A DNA stretch of 64,000 nucleotides from Dreissena polymorpha (taxonomy: Eukaryota > Mollusca > Bivalvia > Myida > Dreissenidae). The position numbers and the translations under genes were made by a program. Location of the stretch: positions 131,855,852 to 131,919,851 of the forward strand of contig NC_068357.1 of the NCBI RefSeq assembly GCF_020536995.1, written 5' to 3'. Below are positions 23,094 through 33,639 of the stretch, one piece after another. Under the pieces are notes generated by a model. It was not told the origin of the DNA, searched no databases, and worked only from the letters and a program-made list of their open reading frames with translations. The number at the start of each line of letters is the position of its first letter. Positions within the stretch are counted from its first letter, which is position 1.

Positions 23094-24299
23094 TCAAGTC
23101 GTCAGCGCCAGCTACAAAGTAAACCCCAATGACACCTCATGGCTGTGCCGGTTGAGGTCCAATCCTCTCCGCGGCCACCGTAGCCGGAGAGGCATGAGGT
23201 AGAGGGATGAAACGTAGCTGGGGACGCATCTGTACTGTCCTTCTGACTTTTAACTATCAAACTCTTCTCACTTTACTATTTTCCCATTCTTACTTTATCT
23301 CTTCACCACCCTGTCGCATAATTGTCAAGTTTGAAGGCAGCGACGTACGATTTAGATGTAGATGTACTGTTATATGCTCAATAATCACAGACAATTGAAA
23401 TACCCATCAGTTTAAAAATTAGTACCAAATTTGCAAGGACATTAAGTTTAAATAATGCTTGCTTACTTTTCATCATTCCCATTTGTCTGATTTACTTATA
23501 TTTGTTTTGCGTGATTGTGTTAAATGATCATATTTGAAACAAACTCTTGTGCATTATTTTGGTAGGTGCTTGTGAGTCTAAGGTACTTGGCGAAAGGTGA
23601 TTTTCTGTCTGAGGTTGCTGACCTTCATGGAATTAGCAGGTAATTTTTCGCATAAGATAGTAGATACACTATAAGGAAGGAATGCATTGTGAATTAATAC
23701 ATAATAATACATAATAATTACAATTTAAAAGTATATCAATGTATGTTTTATTATATAAATAATAATGTTCCTTTTGAAACTGATGTTCCACTTTCAACAT
23801 GAGAAACAACAGGTTATGAATCAATGTGTTCTGTAAAAAGATCTACATAAAAACTCATCATGTGGATTCCTGAATAGTTTTACAATTCTATGTACATCAT
23901 TGTTGATCTTTTTATGGAATAAGACATGTTTTAAATGTCATTTAACTAAAACATTAATAACCTTATTTTGGGCATCATAAAACATTAATAGTTTGTTCAT
24001 TAAAGTATGAGCAGCTATAGTCAAATCATTGTGAAATGAATTGTTTTTCAGGTCCAATGCATGCAATATTATTGCAGCCTTTGTTGAAGCTGTCAATTTA
24101 AGAATTGATAATGTAAAGTAAGCATGATTGTTTTAAATTCATATAAAAACTTATTAATTTGTTAATATTTATTGAAAACTTTCAAAGAACTGGTTTTAAT
24201 ATTAAATTACTGTTGAACAATTTATATTTGATTTAGTATTTAATTGATTTAACTACTTCTGACTTACTACTTATTTGTAATTCCCTCATTTCCTGGGCC

Positions 24300-24445
24300 T
24301 AAACCAGTACTTGGTGACTTTAGGGGAGAACGTTCCCACAATTGGGATCGAATCTGTGACCTCCCGGTCGCTAGATGGATATGTTGTCTATCTAGCAACT
24401 GGGAGGTCACGGGTTCATTCCCCAGTCTGGGAGCGTTCATTAGAT
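24300..24445. mobile_element. Head-to-head tRNA-like SINE palindrome
   Basis: GGGATCGAATCTGTGACCTC (minus-strand B-box region, 24343 onward) faces GGGAGGTCACGGGTTCATTC near 24405. The arms 'ctcccggtcgctag' and 'ctagcaactgggag' pair around a short loop. It probably arose from two opposed tRNA-derived SINE fragments. Located in a Harbinger intron. Confidence 0.5.
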
Positions 24446-25209
24446 CTACGTCAAAGACACCAAGTATTTGATTAGGCACAGGAAACGGACTCGAGAGCGT
24501 TTCAAATAAGTACATGTTAGTACTTTCTATGCAATTGACTTTAAATAAATAGGTTGAAACTCATTGATTTAACTTTTTCACTTATGTTTTGTTCATAATA
24601 TATCTAACGCTTTATTTTGTGTACAATCAATTTCCAAAAAAAAATTATTTTGATAAATGTATTTAATTAAAACTGGCAACATGGTGGTCATTGAGAATTC
24701 TCAACACAATATTTTACCTGTAATATGTATGATTAAACATTCTTAGTGTTTAAAAATGTTATTTGTAACACATGCTTTTGTTTTGTTGCCAAATGCGTAT
24801 TTCTCATTTTTTTTACAGTTTAACAATTAACTGTAAATTATAACATAGTGCAATTTTTTACAGGTTTCCAACTGGAATGGCACTTGCTTCTGTCAAACAA
24901 GGATTTTTTCAAAAATGTGGCATTCCAAATACAATTGGTGCAATTGATGGAACACTCATTCTAATAATTGCCCCAGCAGCAAATGAAGCCATTTATGTGT
25001 GTCGTAAAGGCTTCCATGCCATTAACGTCCAAGCAGTTGTGGACAACAAGGCCAGGTACATTAAACTATAAATATTCTGTATTCATTTTTGTTAAGAAAA
25101 TGTAGCACAACTGGTTTCATGTAATACGGCAGTTGTAATCATTGTCCGAAGCATATCTCAAAAACTTAAATAGGTTTTATCTTGAAACTTCATAGCAGGG
25201 TAGATATAA

Positions 25210-25400
25210 CAGGGTGCAGGATCAACACGTTTCACAGGGATTAACACAAATACTTAAAAACATCTTAAGTGCATAAAAGACAGTTTTGCTTGCAGTTAGT
25301 GCTGATATCTTCATATTTAAGAATACATTCTTAATAGTCAAGATGCATTACATACAAAAACTAGGCAACTATCTAGTCTGCTTTATGGAGAGGACCAGTA
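25210..25400 (+). mobile_element. Truncated copy of the CAGGGTGCAG MITE
   Basis: It starts CAGGGTGCAGGATCA and shares 'gcataaaagacag' with the full element at 61524-62002. No right-hand terminus was found. Harbinger intron. Confidence 0.4.
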
Positions 25401-25429
25401 CTGTTTTGTTTTGTTATCAATTATTGAGA

Positions 25430-25500
25430 AAACACATGGATTGGGGATCGCACATGTGATGTCTCGGTTGCTAGACGAGTAGTCAGACACCATATCCACT
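25430..25500 (-). mobile_element. tRNA-like SINE fragment
   Basis: On the minus strand this reads 'gtctagcaaccgagacatca' followed by GTGCGATCCCCAATCC, resembling the anticodon-to-B-box part of the SINE at 24300-24445. Confidence 0.4.
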
Positions 25501-25876
25501 TTACAATTATTTTTTTTTCCATTTATTTCACAATTGTGTCCTTAATATAAATGTGTTACAAGGCCTCTTACTGAAACCACACAGTGATATACATTGTAGC
25601 AAAGTGAATTGTGTGTCACTCTTGCCCAATTTTATTTTAATGACCCTCTATCACACTGTACAATGTCAGTCAGAAGCCGCGTAACTAATAGTGTATGTGT
25701 TACATGTGAATAACATTGATTCCCTCACATTGATTCCCTCAATCATATACCGCAATTAATTGAATTCCATTTTAACATCTTAAAGTATAGGTTATTTGCA
25801 GGTTCATTGACATTGTGTCGAAATGGCCTGGGTCTACGCATGATGCCTCTGCCTTTGACAGCTGTGGTTTGAAGGT

Positions 25877-25973
25877 CATCGTCGGATACCCACGTTCGAC
25901 CCATTCCGCTACTCTCCATTTATCGAATGCTGGAGAGTAACGGAATGAATTAGTCGTGGGTATCCGACGATGG
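25877..25973. mobile_element. 97 bp hairpin MITE at a splice donor
   Basis: The left arm CATCGTCGGATACCCACG and right arm CGTGGGTATCCGACGATG are perfect complements, and the inner halves also pair partly (CCATTCCG/CGGAATG, ACTCTCCA/TGGAGAGT). It is flanked by 8 bp direct repeats TTGAAGGT (25869-25876 and 25974-25981), the target length of hAT elements. Each repeat contains AAG|GT, so the transposase exon's 5' splice site was copied to both sides. Confidence 0.85.
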
Positions 25974-26274
25974 TTGAAGGTATGAACATATATATATATA
26001 TATATCTAGTATGTGCTTTCATGGAAATAGTATATGCATACACTTTAAAGAACTAAAGGCTAGGAAAAACTGAAATGCTTCTGGAATGATGATGCAATTT
26101 TTCTTTTTTAATGAATGAACTTTAATTAATAAAATATATTGTGTTATAAGTTTAATTTTCATTACTTGAATAACATGATCATGGCTTTCAAAACAGAGTA
26201 GTTTGAACTATATTACTTTATATCTGTAAAAACTGTATCAACACATAACACATGTTTATTTTATGCTTTCCGGT

Positions 26275-26415
26275 GGTTTATAGAGAAATATCAGTGAATT
26301 AAAACTGATAATTTCACTGTTTCAAACAGTGAAAATTATCAGTGAAAATTATCGACAATTTTCACTGTTTACTTTGAAATGACGTCATTTTTTTGACGAA
26401 ATGACGTCATTATCC
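26275..26415. repeat. Inverted-repeat stretch with two CRE palindromes
   Basis: 'actgataatttcactgttt' pairs with 'aaacagtgaaaattatcagt'. Two TGACGTCA palindromes follow at 26380-26387 and 26402-26409, 22 bp apart. It resembles a common non-coding bivalve repeat; no regulatory role is shown. Confidence 0.5.
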
Positions 26416-26442
26416 CAGCGAAATTCTTTAGTTAAACTCTTA

Positions 26443-26906
26443 AACACTGTATCAATAGGGATATCTGCTAGTCATGAATGATGTACCTATGAAGTGTTAT
26501 GATCCTAGGCCTAATTATTCTTTAATTATCTTTCAGAAACCATTTAACTGTTTCGAGGCAATATGACCTTTACCATTGACATAGTGACCTGAAAATTAAT
26601 AGGGGTCATCTGCCAGTCATGATCAATGTACCTTTGAAGTTTCATGATCTTAGGCCTAAGCATTATTGAGTTATCATCCGGAAACCATTTTACTGTTTCG
26701 AGTCACTGTGACCTTTACCTTTGAGCTAGTGACCTATAAATCAATAGGGTCATCTGCCAGTCATGACAAATCTCCTATGAAGTTTCATGATCCTAGGCCG
26801 AAGCGTTCTTGAGTTATCATCTAGAAACCATATTGTGAGCAGACCGACCGACAGACAGAAATGAGCAAAACAATATACCCCCTCTTCTTCGAAGGGGGGC
26901 ATAAAT
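26443..26906 (+). repeat. Molluscan tandem array with terminal hairpin
   Basis: Three ~130 bp units ('atagggtcatctgccagtca', 'gaagtttcatgatcctaggc', 'gttatcatc.ggaaaccat') end in 'gaccgaccgacagacagaa' and the hairpin CCCCTCTTCTTCGAAGGGGG. It occupies the gap where the 3' ends of both Harbinger genes should be. Confidence 0.7.
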
Positions 26907-26944
26907 ATTTAATTTGTATGGAACTTACATCTTTCTTCTCTTAC

Positions 26945-28825
26945 AAGGCTGTTCAGATTTGGCCTCACACGGGCTGTTTGGCGCATCTTCCTATAATGTT
27001 TATATATGAATGATTATGACTTGTTATATAACATAAGTAATCCAATATGTTAGTTTAGGTCATAAATATGCGTAAACTTATTTCTAATTTTACAAGTAAG
27101 AAACCAATAACTTTTATGTCATATATGCAAACATGTACATTCAATGACAAAGATATTTTGATGGAGCCTATTTATTACAATCATAACTGCAATTAAGTAA
27201 CTTAAACTTTAACGAACTTTATGCCGCATAATTAATTTGTTATTATGACACACATTGTTAGACCTTTTATATTTTATTTGCTTAGTAACATTGACACTCC
27301 TACAATAATAAATGTGCCATAAGTATACTGTGTTTTTGATTAATTTTCTTACCAACTCGTGGCCAATTGAAATGCTTGAGGTTTCCTCGTCAACACATGC
27401 TTGTTGTTTAGAGCCTGAAAAGAAATTCAATTAAAACACAGATGAACAAAATAAGCGATTAATTGATGCATCTTATCATGCATAAATATACGTAATAATT
27501 ATGATATATATGTCAGAATATATAAAAAGTAATGACATACATGAACTGGACTATAACGTGTCTAATCCACCGTCGATTCCCACCAGTGTTTCTTCTGGTA
27601 GAATGGCTACTATCTTCAATAGAAAACAGAAACAACAACAATTGAAGCCAATTATTAATCCGTGCAATATCGATATGAAAAGGTTAATTACAGTATGCTT
27701 CTATGTATAGATCAAAGTTCAAATTTTACCTTCTGCTCCCAGTCTGTGAGACAGATGCTGGTTTTGCCGCCTCCTGTTAGACTCGCTTCCCGCCGCCTGT
27801 TCTTTTCTTTTTTTTTCGCTTGACTCTTAAGAAGAGTATAAAAGTTATATGACATACACACTTTAGATTACACAAATTAAACATGAATTTCATGTTTAAA
27901 ATCTTATTAGTGACTGACATTGTGAATTTTTTATAATCATTTTGTGGAAAGAATCATGAGATTTCATTAGTTTATGTACCTTAAGGTCCGTCCACTTCTT
28001 TATTATTTCGTCAACTTCGCGGCTGCTCAAGCCAACGCTGTTCACTCTGAAATTGATTATTTTTAGATGTGTGTTTACAAATACAATTGAAATTAATTAA
28101 TAATTTATGAAATATAATGCACACTGGGTCGTACATGATATGCCAAAACATTATTATACAGTACGCATTCTAATGTACCAAGATAAATATATACATGTAT
28201 ACCGTAGGAAGCAAAAATGTGTAAGAAATTGAAGATGAGAATACAACTTTAGTAAAGGGAGATAATTTATTATATCCCTTTTAAATTGTATTTACCCTAA
28301 AAACAAACACAATATTAATAATATGCAATGCTTCCTTCAAATTTACTGCATATTAATAATATATTGATTGATCATCGAAAAAAAATCGATTATTCGTCTG
28401 CTAATTTTTTTATTATATAAGCATACACTAGCAGTTTGGCAATGTAATCTAAGTTCAAACGCGGTAAATTATGATTCCGCTTATTTTCTAACTAACATCA
28501 ATATGCAAACATGCATACAAACTTTTTCATTTTGTTGAGTAAGATACAAAATATGAATTTAAATAAAATAAATCAGAACAATTATGATTAACATCGACAG
28601 ACATAAATCGCTGAAATATTTTTTTAAGAAACGATGTCGATACATTTACTATACGTACTTCTCACAGGTGTCCGCCCAGAACTCTTCTTTTTTCCTGTTT
28701 GTCACTTCAATAGTCATTTTACTGACCAATAACGAGTTATTGTCCGTGCATGCCTGCACTAAACAGGCGATCTCCGTCTCCGACCAATTGGGCTTTCGTT
28801 TCCCCTTGTTCATTTTGTCGGCCAT
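26945..28825 (-). pseudogene. Harbinger Myb/SANT-like DNA-binding protein
   Basis: Minus-strand exons: 28825-28655 (ADKMNKGKRKPNWSETEIAC, TNRKKEEFWADTCEKY), 28046-27980 (VNSVGLSSREVDEIIKKWTD), 27825-27730 (SQAKKKEKNRRREASL, ICLTDWEQK), 27613-about 27551 (IVAILPEETLVGIDGG), 27414-27353 (SKQQACVDEETSSISIGHEL) and 26990-26945 (EDAPNSPCEAKSEQP). The Trp-Ser-x-x-Glu and KKWTDLK signatures are those of Myb_DNA-bind_5 proteins that accompany Harbinger transposases and bind subterminal motifs. The first junction is out of phase, and no final exon is seen past 26945. An upstream ATG at 28858 adds 11 residues. Confidence 0.75.
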
Positions 28826-29053
28826 CTTGCTTGTTATGACAACAGACGACTTTGACATAACGCGGGAAATCGAGTGATGACGTTTTCGACTGGTTCGCGT
28901 TATTTCAGATCGTACGCTTAGCTAAAATCTTAGCTGCGACTCGATACTTACGACAACGTTCATAAAACGGGTATTAGCGGATCGTAAATGAAATCGTAAG
29001 TGAGGGATTTAAGATAAGATCCGCTAAGATAAGATATGTTGATAAAACGGCCT

Positions 29054-29650
29054 CCACGCGCTTTCAATTCGTTTGGCTTTTGCAAGCCCACGCGCGACAA
29101 ATAATAACTGAGCACGCCGCTGGGTGAGGTCCTCATTTATGAAAACACGAGCATGTTCCGTGTTCGTCTTGAGGTTCCGCCGTAGGGAATATAGCTTTTG
29201 CCTGGCTCGGTAGCTCACAAACTTTACTAGAATAGGGCGCGGTTGAGGCCCTCCTGGCTTTCCGGTTCTGTGAGAACGGTCAATTTCGCCTATGAGGACA
29301 TCAGCCCCCATTGACTTGCACAAGTTCATGACAATATCATCTGTGCTTTCATTTGGTTTCGCACTTTCTGGGATGCCGAAGATATGCAGGCAATTGCGAC
29401 GACTGTACTGTTCGCTGGCATCCAATGCGTCTTTAAGAGTGCGATTTTCATTTTGAAGTTTTGTATTTTCGTGTTCGAGGCATTCTATGCGTTTGGATAA
29501 GCCGTCCACGACCCCGGTAATGATGGTTTCAATCATGGTTTTCATTTGGACCGAAAGAGCATGATTAATGGCCTCTTGAACGGTCTGTTTTATGGCCCTC
29601 ATGATGTTGACGTCGAGTCCAACATTACCAACATTGTCATTTTCAGACAT
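29054..29650 (-). CDS. LINE ORF1, 5' fragment (coiled coil and RRM-like)
   Basis: Open from ATG 29650 for 199 codons to the Harbinger junction. Residues about 25-85 form a coiled coil (IECLEHENTKLQNENRTLKD), followed by an RRM-like domain beginning SRRNCLHIFGIPE and containing GEIDRSHRTGK and ILVKFVSYRARQKLY, then VFINEDLTQRRAQLLF. This is the L1/CR1 ORF1p layout, an RNA-binding nucleic-acid chaperone. With the fragment at 21228-21323 the total is 230 residues and no stop is seen in either part, so this ORF was intact when the Harbinger entered. Confidence 0.85.
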
Positions 29651-29732
29651 ACTTTCAAAAGTGTAGTTGAAGTCAACACTAGAATCGCTTGTGACTCGGT
29701 TTTTCTTTTGCTCAACCTTGCCTTCTGGAGTT

Positions 29733-29820
29733 TAATTAGCGGCCTTATAATATCATTGGACGGTAAATGTCTTTAGCATAAACTTAATATTGGTCGCTCT
29801 TTTCGGAGCATAAAATATGC
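29733..29820 (+). repeat. Rpt-A copy 1, right part
   Basis: Begins TTAATTAGCGGCC and continues 'ttataatatcattgg' to 'ataaaatatg', matching 33255-33343 where the repeat is uninterrupted. It supplies the right-hand flank of the LINE insertion. Confidence 0.7.
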
Positions 29821-30900
29821 GTTCGCTTGCATGATCTGTTAAAGTGCATTTATTAGTCGAAAAGTGTTTTATTTTATTCGTTTTATACACATTCAGTTCA
29901 TTTTAACAGTTCTTCAAAAATTGGACAAAATCTGTACACCAAACAAAAACGTTGTTAAAAATAAATAAATAAATCTGTAACAACGTCAGAGTTGTAACTT
30001 ATAAAATAAAATCCATTGACATAATGTACTATATACTTAGCGTTGATTTTTCTGTTATTTGAATGATGTGTTCTCGCAAAGAGTTTCAAATAATTTTATA
30101 ATTGTTAGAGGCAAATTTTCTTTATTCTATAAAGGGAGCGCCAAATATAATCATGCTTATAAAATTTAAAAAGAACTCAGTGCGTGAACCGATAGCTTTA
30201 TAACAACATAAGTTGTTACATACAGGACCAGTGTCGCACCCTACATTTGCAACTTTTTGCAAATCACTGGTTCGATGCAAGAACTGCATGGACACCTGGT
30301 ACGAGAGCCCACCGCCAAAGTGTATTAGCCAGGACGGCACACGACGTGCTATGACAGGGCTTTATGAGGCCGTGCATGCTCTTAGGAATAATTCACCATA
30401 CTAATTGAATGTGCATGTGTATAAGTTTAGCAATAATGTGGATTTTTATTTCATTTCTTAAACAGATATGAATACAGTGTAGTAAATAAATCGATTTTTG
30501 TTTATTACTTGAAGAGAAAGGCTACGCCGAACAAGATATTTTATTGTGCAATGATTATTGTAATGCATGTTATACATTAAATCAAATCCAATGACTTGAA
30601 AAAAAAGCAGGCATGTATAATGGTATCGTTATATAACTTTACTGTTGATCTATTCATTATTCTAAAAGACTAGCCAAAAAGAGCTGTGCCAAGACTCGTC
30701 TATTCTTCCTCAATAATACATGTAATAGTGAACATTTTATTATTCAAAATAATAGTTTCAAAGGGAGGAAACTGCGCACTAAGATTAATCATGAGTTATC
30801 ATCCAAATAAAGCTGCGCAGCGCCCCTCGTTTTCCGTTTTCCGTGTATCGTTTTATCAAATCAAGAACGATAAATGAGAGCAGGCGCTTTGTTTCAATTT
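29821..30900 (-). repeat. Rpt-A, partial inverted copy
   Basis: Reverse complement of the portion of Rpt-A corresponding to about 12375 back to about 10860. It abuts the end of copy 1 directly, at 'aaaatatg|cgttcgcttg'. It contains exon A and B relics on the plus strand. Confidence 0.65.
30226..30395 (+). pseudogene. Rpt-A coding relic, exon B, best-preserved copy
   Basis: Preceded by 'gttacatacag' (possible acceptor), it reads HPTFATFCKSLVRCKNCMDT, WYESPPPKCISQDGTRRAMT and GLYEAVHALRN in one open frame, so this copy keeps the frame that is shifted in the others. Cys spacing C-x6-C-x2-C and a further PPKC suggest a zinc-binding finger of RING type, completed by the ACMIC of exon A at 29826-29840. 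Unrecognised element family. Confidence 0.45.
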
Positions 30901-31009
30901 TCAAATATTGATTTTTTTAAATTTAAATTGAAACGAAATAGGAATAGACATACACGTTTCGTGTGTGTTTTTTTTGTAATTAGTAAAACGAAAAACGATA
31001 TAAATAAGT

Positions 31010-31380
31010 CGAATTGTTCTTTGTTTTTTGTATTTGTTTCGGTTTTAAGAAAATCGGAATATGAACTAATATGCGTTTATTTTCGTGTTTCGTGTCGAAT
31101 GCAAACCGAAAAACGAAAAGACGGTATGTACACGGACCTATTTCCCTATTCATATTTCGTTTAAATTTTAGTTATACAAAAATAAATATATGAAAATTGA
31201 AACAGGTCCGTGTATTTACCGTCTTTTCAATTTTCATTTGAATTCTACACAACGAAAAATAAGAATCAACGTATATTAGATTATATTCCGATTATCTTAT
31301 AACCGGAACCAAAACCAAAAACCAAAACTTTGTATCGTTTTTTGGTGTACTAATAACAGAACAAAACACAATTCTTATTT
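31010..31380. repeat. Rpt-C copies, reverse then forward
   Basis: A reverse unit to about 31150 and a forward unit from about 31205 ('ggtccgtgtatttaccgtct') face each other, giving an imperfect palindrome. The open frame at 30874-31164 lies in this A-rich DNA and is not supported as a gene. Confidence 0.5.
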
Positions 31381-31904
31381 CCCTATTCATATTTCGTTTC
31401 AATTTTAATTATACAAAAATCAATATATGAAAGTTGAAACACAGTGCCTGTTTCCATTTACCGTTCTTGAATTGATAAAACGGTTTACGGAAAACGAGAG
31501 GCGCTCCGCTGTTTTGGGGAGATAAGTCGTGATTGATCTTTTTGCACAGTTTTCTCCCTTAGGTCTTATTATTTTTTTAATACATAAATGTTGACAATTA
31601 TACAAGAAGAATAATCGAGTCTTGGGACAGCTATTGTTGGCTACTCTAATGGGAAAATAAATAGATCTGGTAACATTAAATTATGATTTAAATGTACATG
31701 TCTGCTTTTGTTTAAAATCATTTGATTTGAGTACATGTATAGGATGCATTTCGATAATCATGGCACAATACAATATCATTTTAAAGCATAGCTTTTCTCT
31801 TTAAGTAGTTAAAACAATTGAATTTTTAATAATGTTGTATTAATATATGTATGACAAATGAAAAAGCCCACATTATTGCTTAACATATAAATTCAATTAG
31901 TATG

Positions 31905-32065
31905 GTGAAAAATGCCCCTGAGAGCATATATTGCCTCGTGAAGCCCTGTCACGGAACGTCGTGTGCCGTGCTGGTCGACTCTCGAACCACGCATGTCTTG
32001 CATCCAACCAGTAATTTGCAACAAGTTGCAACTATAGGGTGCAACACAGGTCCTGAATTTCACAC
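31905..32065 (-). pseudogene. Rpt-A coding relic, exon B, copy 2
   Basis: Minus strand reads ATCCKLLVGCKTCVV, then GTRRSVTGLHEAIYALRGI after a frame change. Matching exon A relic at 32450-32520 (DLSREDERAFKQALACVIC). Confidence 0.4.
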
Positions 32066-32548
32066 TAAATAGTGCTATAAAGTTCAGAGCATAGGTTTTA
32101 ATGCCTTAAGCAATGGGTTTTGAACTGTGTTCTTGTACAAGTGTTTCAGATTGATTATCTTTGGTGCTTCCTTTTTAGGAAAAAGAAAATTGGCTTATAA
32201 CAATTATACAATTATTTGAAACTCTTTACAAGACTATTACATAATGATAATAGAAAAATCAACGCTAATTACAGTCCATTGTTTAACCTACCATATAAGT
32301 TAATGCTATGGCATTGTTACTAATAATTAATTTTATGAATAACTTTTTTGATACGTTTTTTCCACCGTTCGAATGACTGTTTAAATGAACTGGGTGTATA
32401 TAAAAGGAATAAAATAAAACCTTTTTTCTACTATTACATGTACTTTAACAGATCACGCAAGCCAACGCTTGCTTGAAGGCGCGTTCATCTTCCCTGCTCA
32501 AGTCCACCACCACCTTGAAGAACTAATCAATTTAAATAAGCTCTGAAA

Positions 32549-32550
<2 letters not shown>

Positions 32551-32589
<39 letters not shown>
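32551..32589. repeat. (AT)n microsatellite
   Basis: Uninterrupted AT repeat. Confidence 0.95.
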
Positions 32590-32592
<3 letters not shown>

Positions 32593-33000
32593 CACATATG
32601 GCCAGTTACGGGGTCTCTGATTTAGAAATAGGTTATGGGGTTCCCACTTTAAATACATGTATCTCCATACCCTTTTTTATCCGATATAAACACGAATTAA
32701 GGTATATAGGGGTACCTACTATTATTATTGTATATAAATACGTCATTTATTTAACGTCTTATACAAGGAAATATATAGCGAACTTATTTGCGAGGTATAT
32801 ACAATTTCAATTTCAGACCTGATTGTGGTTTTCGATTTAAGACCTTATTGTGAGATTTGATTGCATTACCTCCCCTACACCCCCCTCATAGTAATTAAAG
32901 GAGCCTAGATTGCGGGGTTGTATATAGACCCCGTTTTTTATATTGACCTCGTAAGTACAGTCTGAAAACTACAGAGACCGCGTAACTGGCACTATGTATT

Positions 33001-33002
<2 letters not shown>

Positions 33003-33075
<73 letters not shown>
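33003..33075. repeat. (AT)n microsatellite
   Basis: Uninterrupted TA repeat; the 67-codon poly-Ile/Tyr frame across it is an artefact. Confidence 0.95.
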
Positions 33076-33077
<2 letters not shown>

Positions 33078-33639
33078 TTTACCCAGCAAATCATACATGT
33101 ATAATTACAGCAGATATACAAGCTTTTCTATAATGGTATTCGAGTTTAGGAGACAACCAGGGTCTAAAACGGAACGTTTCAACGCGTGCAAGTAGTTTCT
33201 ATAGGCGTGACGCATGCTATTCGCCTTCTTTTTTAAACGTACCGTTTAAAGTCAATTTTAGCGGCGTTATAATATCATTGGAAGGTTAATAATTTATTAG
33301 CATTGACTTAATCTTGAGCGCTTTTTGCGGAACATTAAATATGTTGTGTATTAAGTAATTGAATTGGCACATTTATTTATAATAATAATAATAATAATAA
33401 TATATATAATTCTTTCAAGCGCAAAACGGTTTCTTATAAGGTGTTTGGTTATAACTCTTCCAGAGCTAAAATCACTAAATATATCACCGTTAAGTTGTGA
33501 AATGTAACATGTATTTGTACTTACCGGTAATCGAACGAATGGGAAATTATATATTAGACACATTGCACTTAAACATCTATAAATAAAAAAGTTCATTTGG
33601 AGATCTTTGAACAGCGCCACTCGTTTTTCGATTTTTTAA

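Larger units (their letters stand above)
21579..25874 (+). pseudogene. Harbinger transposase (five exons recognised, 3' end missing)
   Basis: Exons 21579-21785, 23566-23639, 24052-24117, 24864-25055 and 25802-25874 have canonical GT/AG borders and matching phases. They read ..RLDRQSIYRLVDLLRDDL, VLVSLRYLAKGDFLSEVADL, SNACNIIAAFVEAVN, GAIDGTLILI, and IVSKWPGSTHDASAFD. This is the HARBI1/DDE_Tnp_4 layout: the first two catalytic Asp (GAIDGT and STHDASAFD) are visible. The exon with GDSGYP and the third acidic residue was not found before the convergent Myb gene. About 200 codons remain against roughly 350-400 in the family. A hairpin MITE sits at the last donor. The enzyme would cut and paste the element in the nucleus; this copy cannot encode a complete one. 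Confidence 0.85.
21327..29053 (+). mobile_element. PIF/Harbinger DNA transposon, 7.7 kb
   Basis: The terminal inverted repeats begin GGCCGTTTTATCAACATATC at 21330 and, reverse-complemented, at 29052. Subterminal regions on both ends are dense in TTAGC, CTTACG and a second GTTTTAT.AA copy about 80 bp inside. CCA flanks both sides (21324-21326, 29054-29056). It carries the two usual Harbinger genes, a DDE transposase (+) and a Myb/SANT-like protein (-), convergent and intron-containing. The 3' part of both genes is missing between about 25990 and 26945, so it is not autonomous now. It sits in LINE ORF1. A 3 bp target is normal for the superfamily, although TWA is the usual sequence. Confidence 0.85.
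12666..29732 (-). mobile_element. CR1-like LINE, 17 kb with nested insertions
   Basis: The interval interrupts a repeat that is continuous in its other copy (33.2 kb). It is flanked by near-identical TTAATTTAG (12657-12665) and TTAATTAG (29733-29740), as expected for a target-site duplication. All LINE-coding parts inside run on the minus strand: ORF1 at the high-coordinate end, ORF2 at the low end, and an AATAAA (minus) about 10 bp from the 3' end. The present size comes from the Harbinger (7.7 kb), molluscan arrays and microsatellite. That ORF1 and ORF2 belong to one insertion is inferred from the flanking duplication; two adjacent LINE insertions cannot be excluded. Confidence 0.6.
31381..33343 (+). 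repeat. Rpt-A copy 2, uninterrupted
   Basis: Reference copy for the LINE and MITE insertions: it has a single TTAA at 31809-31812 and continuous 'aaagtcaattttagcggcgt' near 33250. It contains (AT)n tracts 32551-32589 and 33003-33075, the latter inside a segment 32590-33000 absent from copy 1. The right end is at '..cattaaatatg'. Confidence 0.65.

Noticed and set aside
30213-30340. Minus-strand frame over exon B of Rpt-A
   Set aside because: The plus-strand frame here shows conserved cysteines shared with the other two copies; the minus frame does not.
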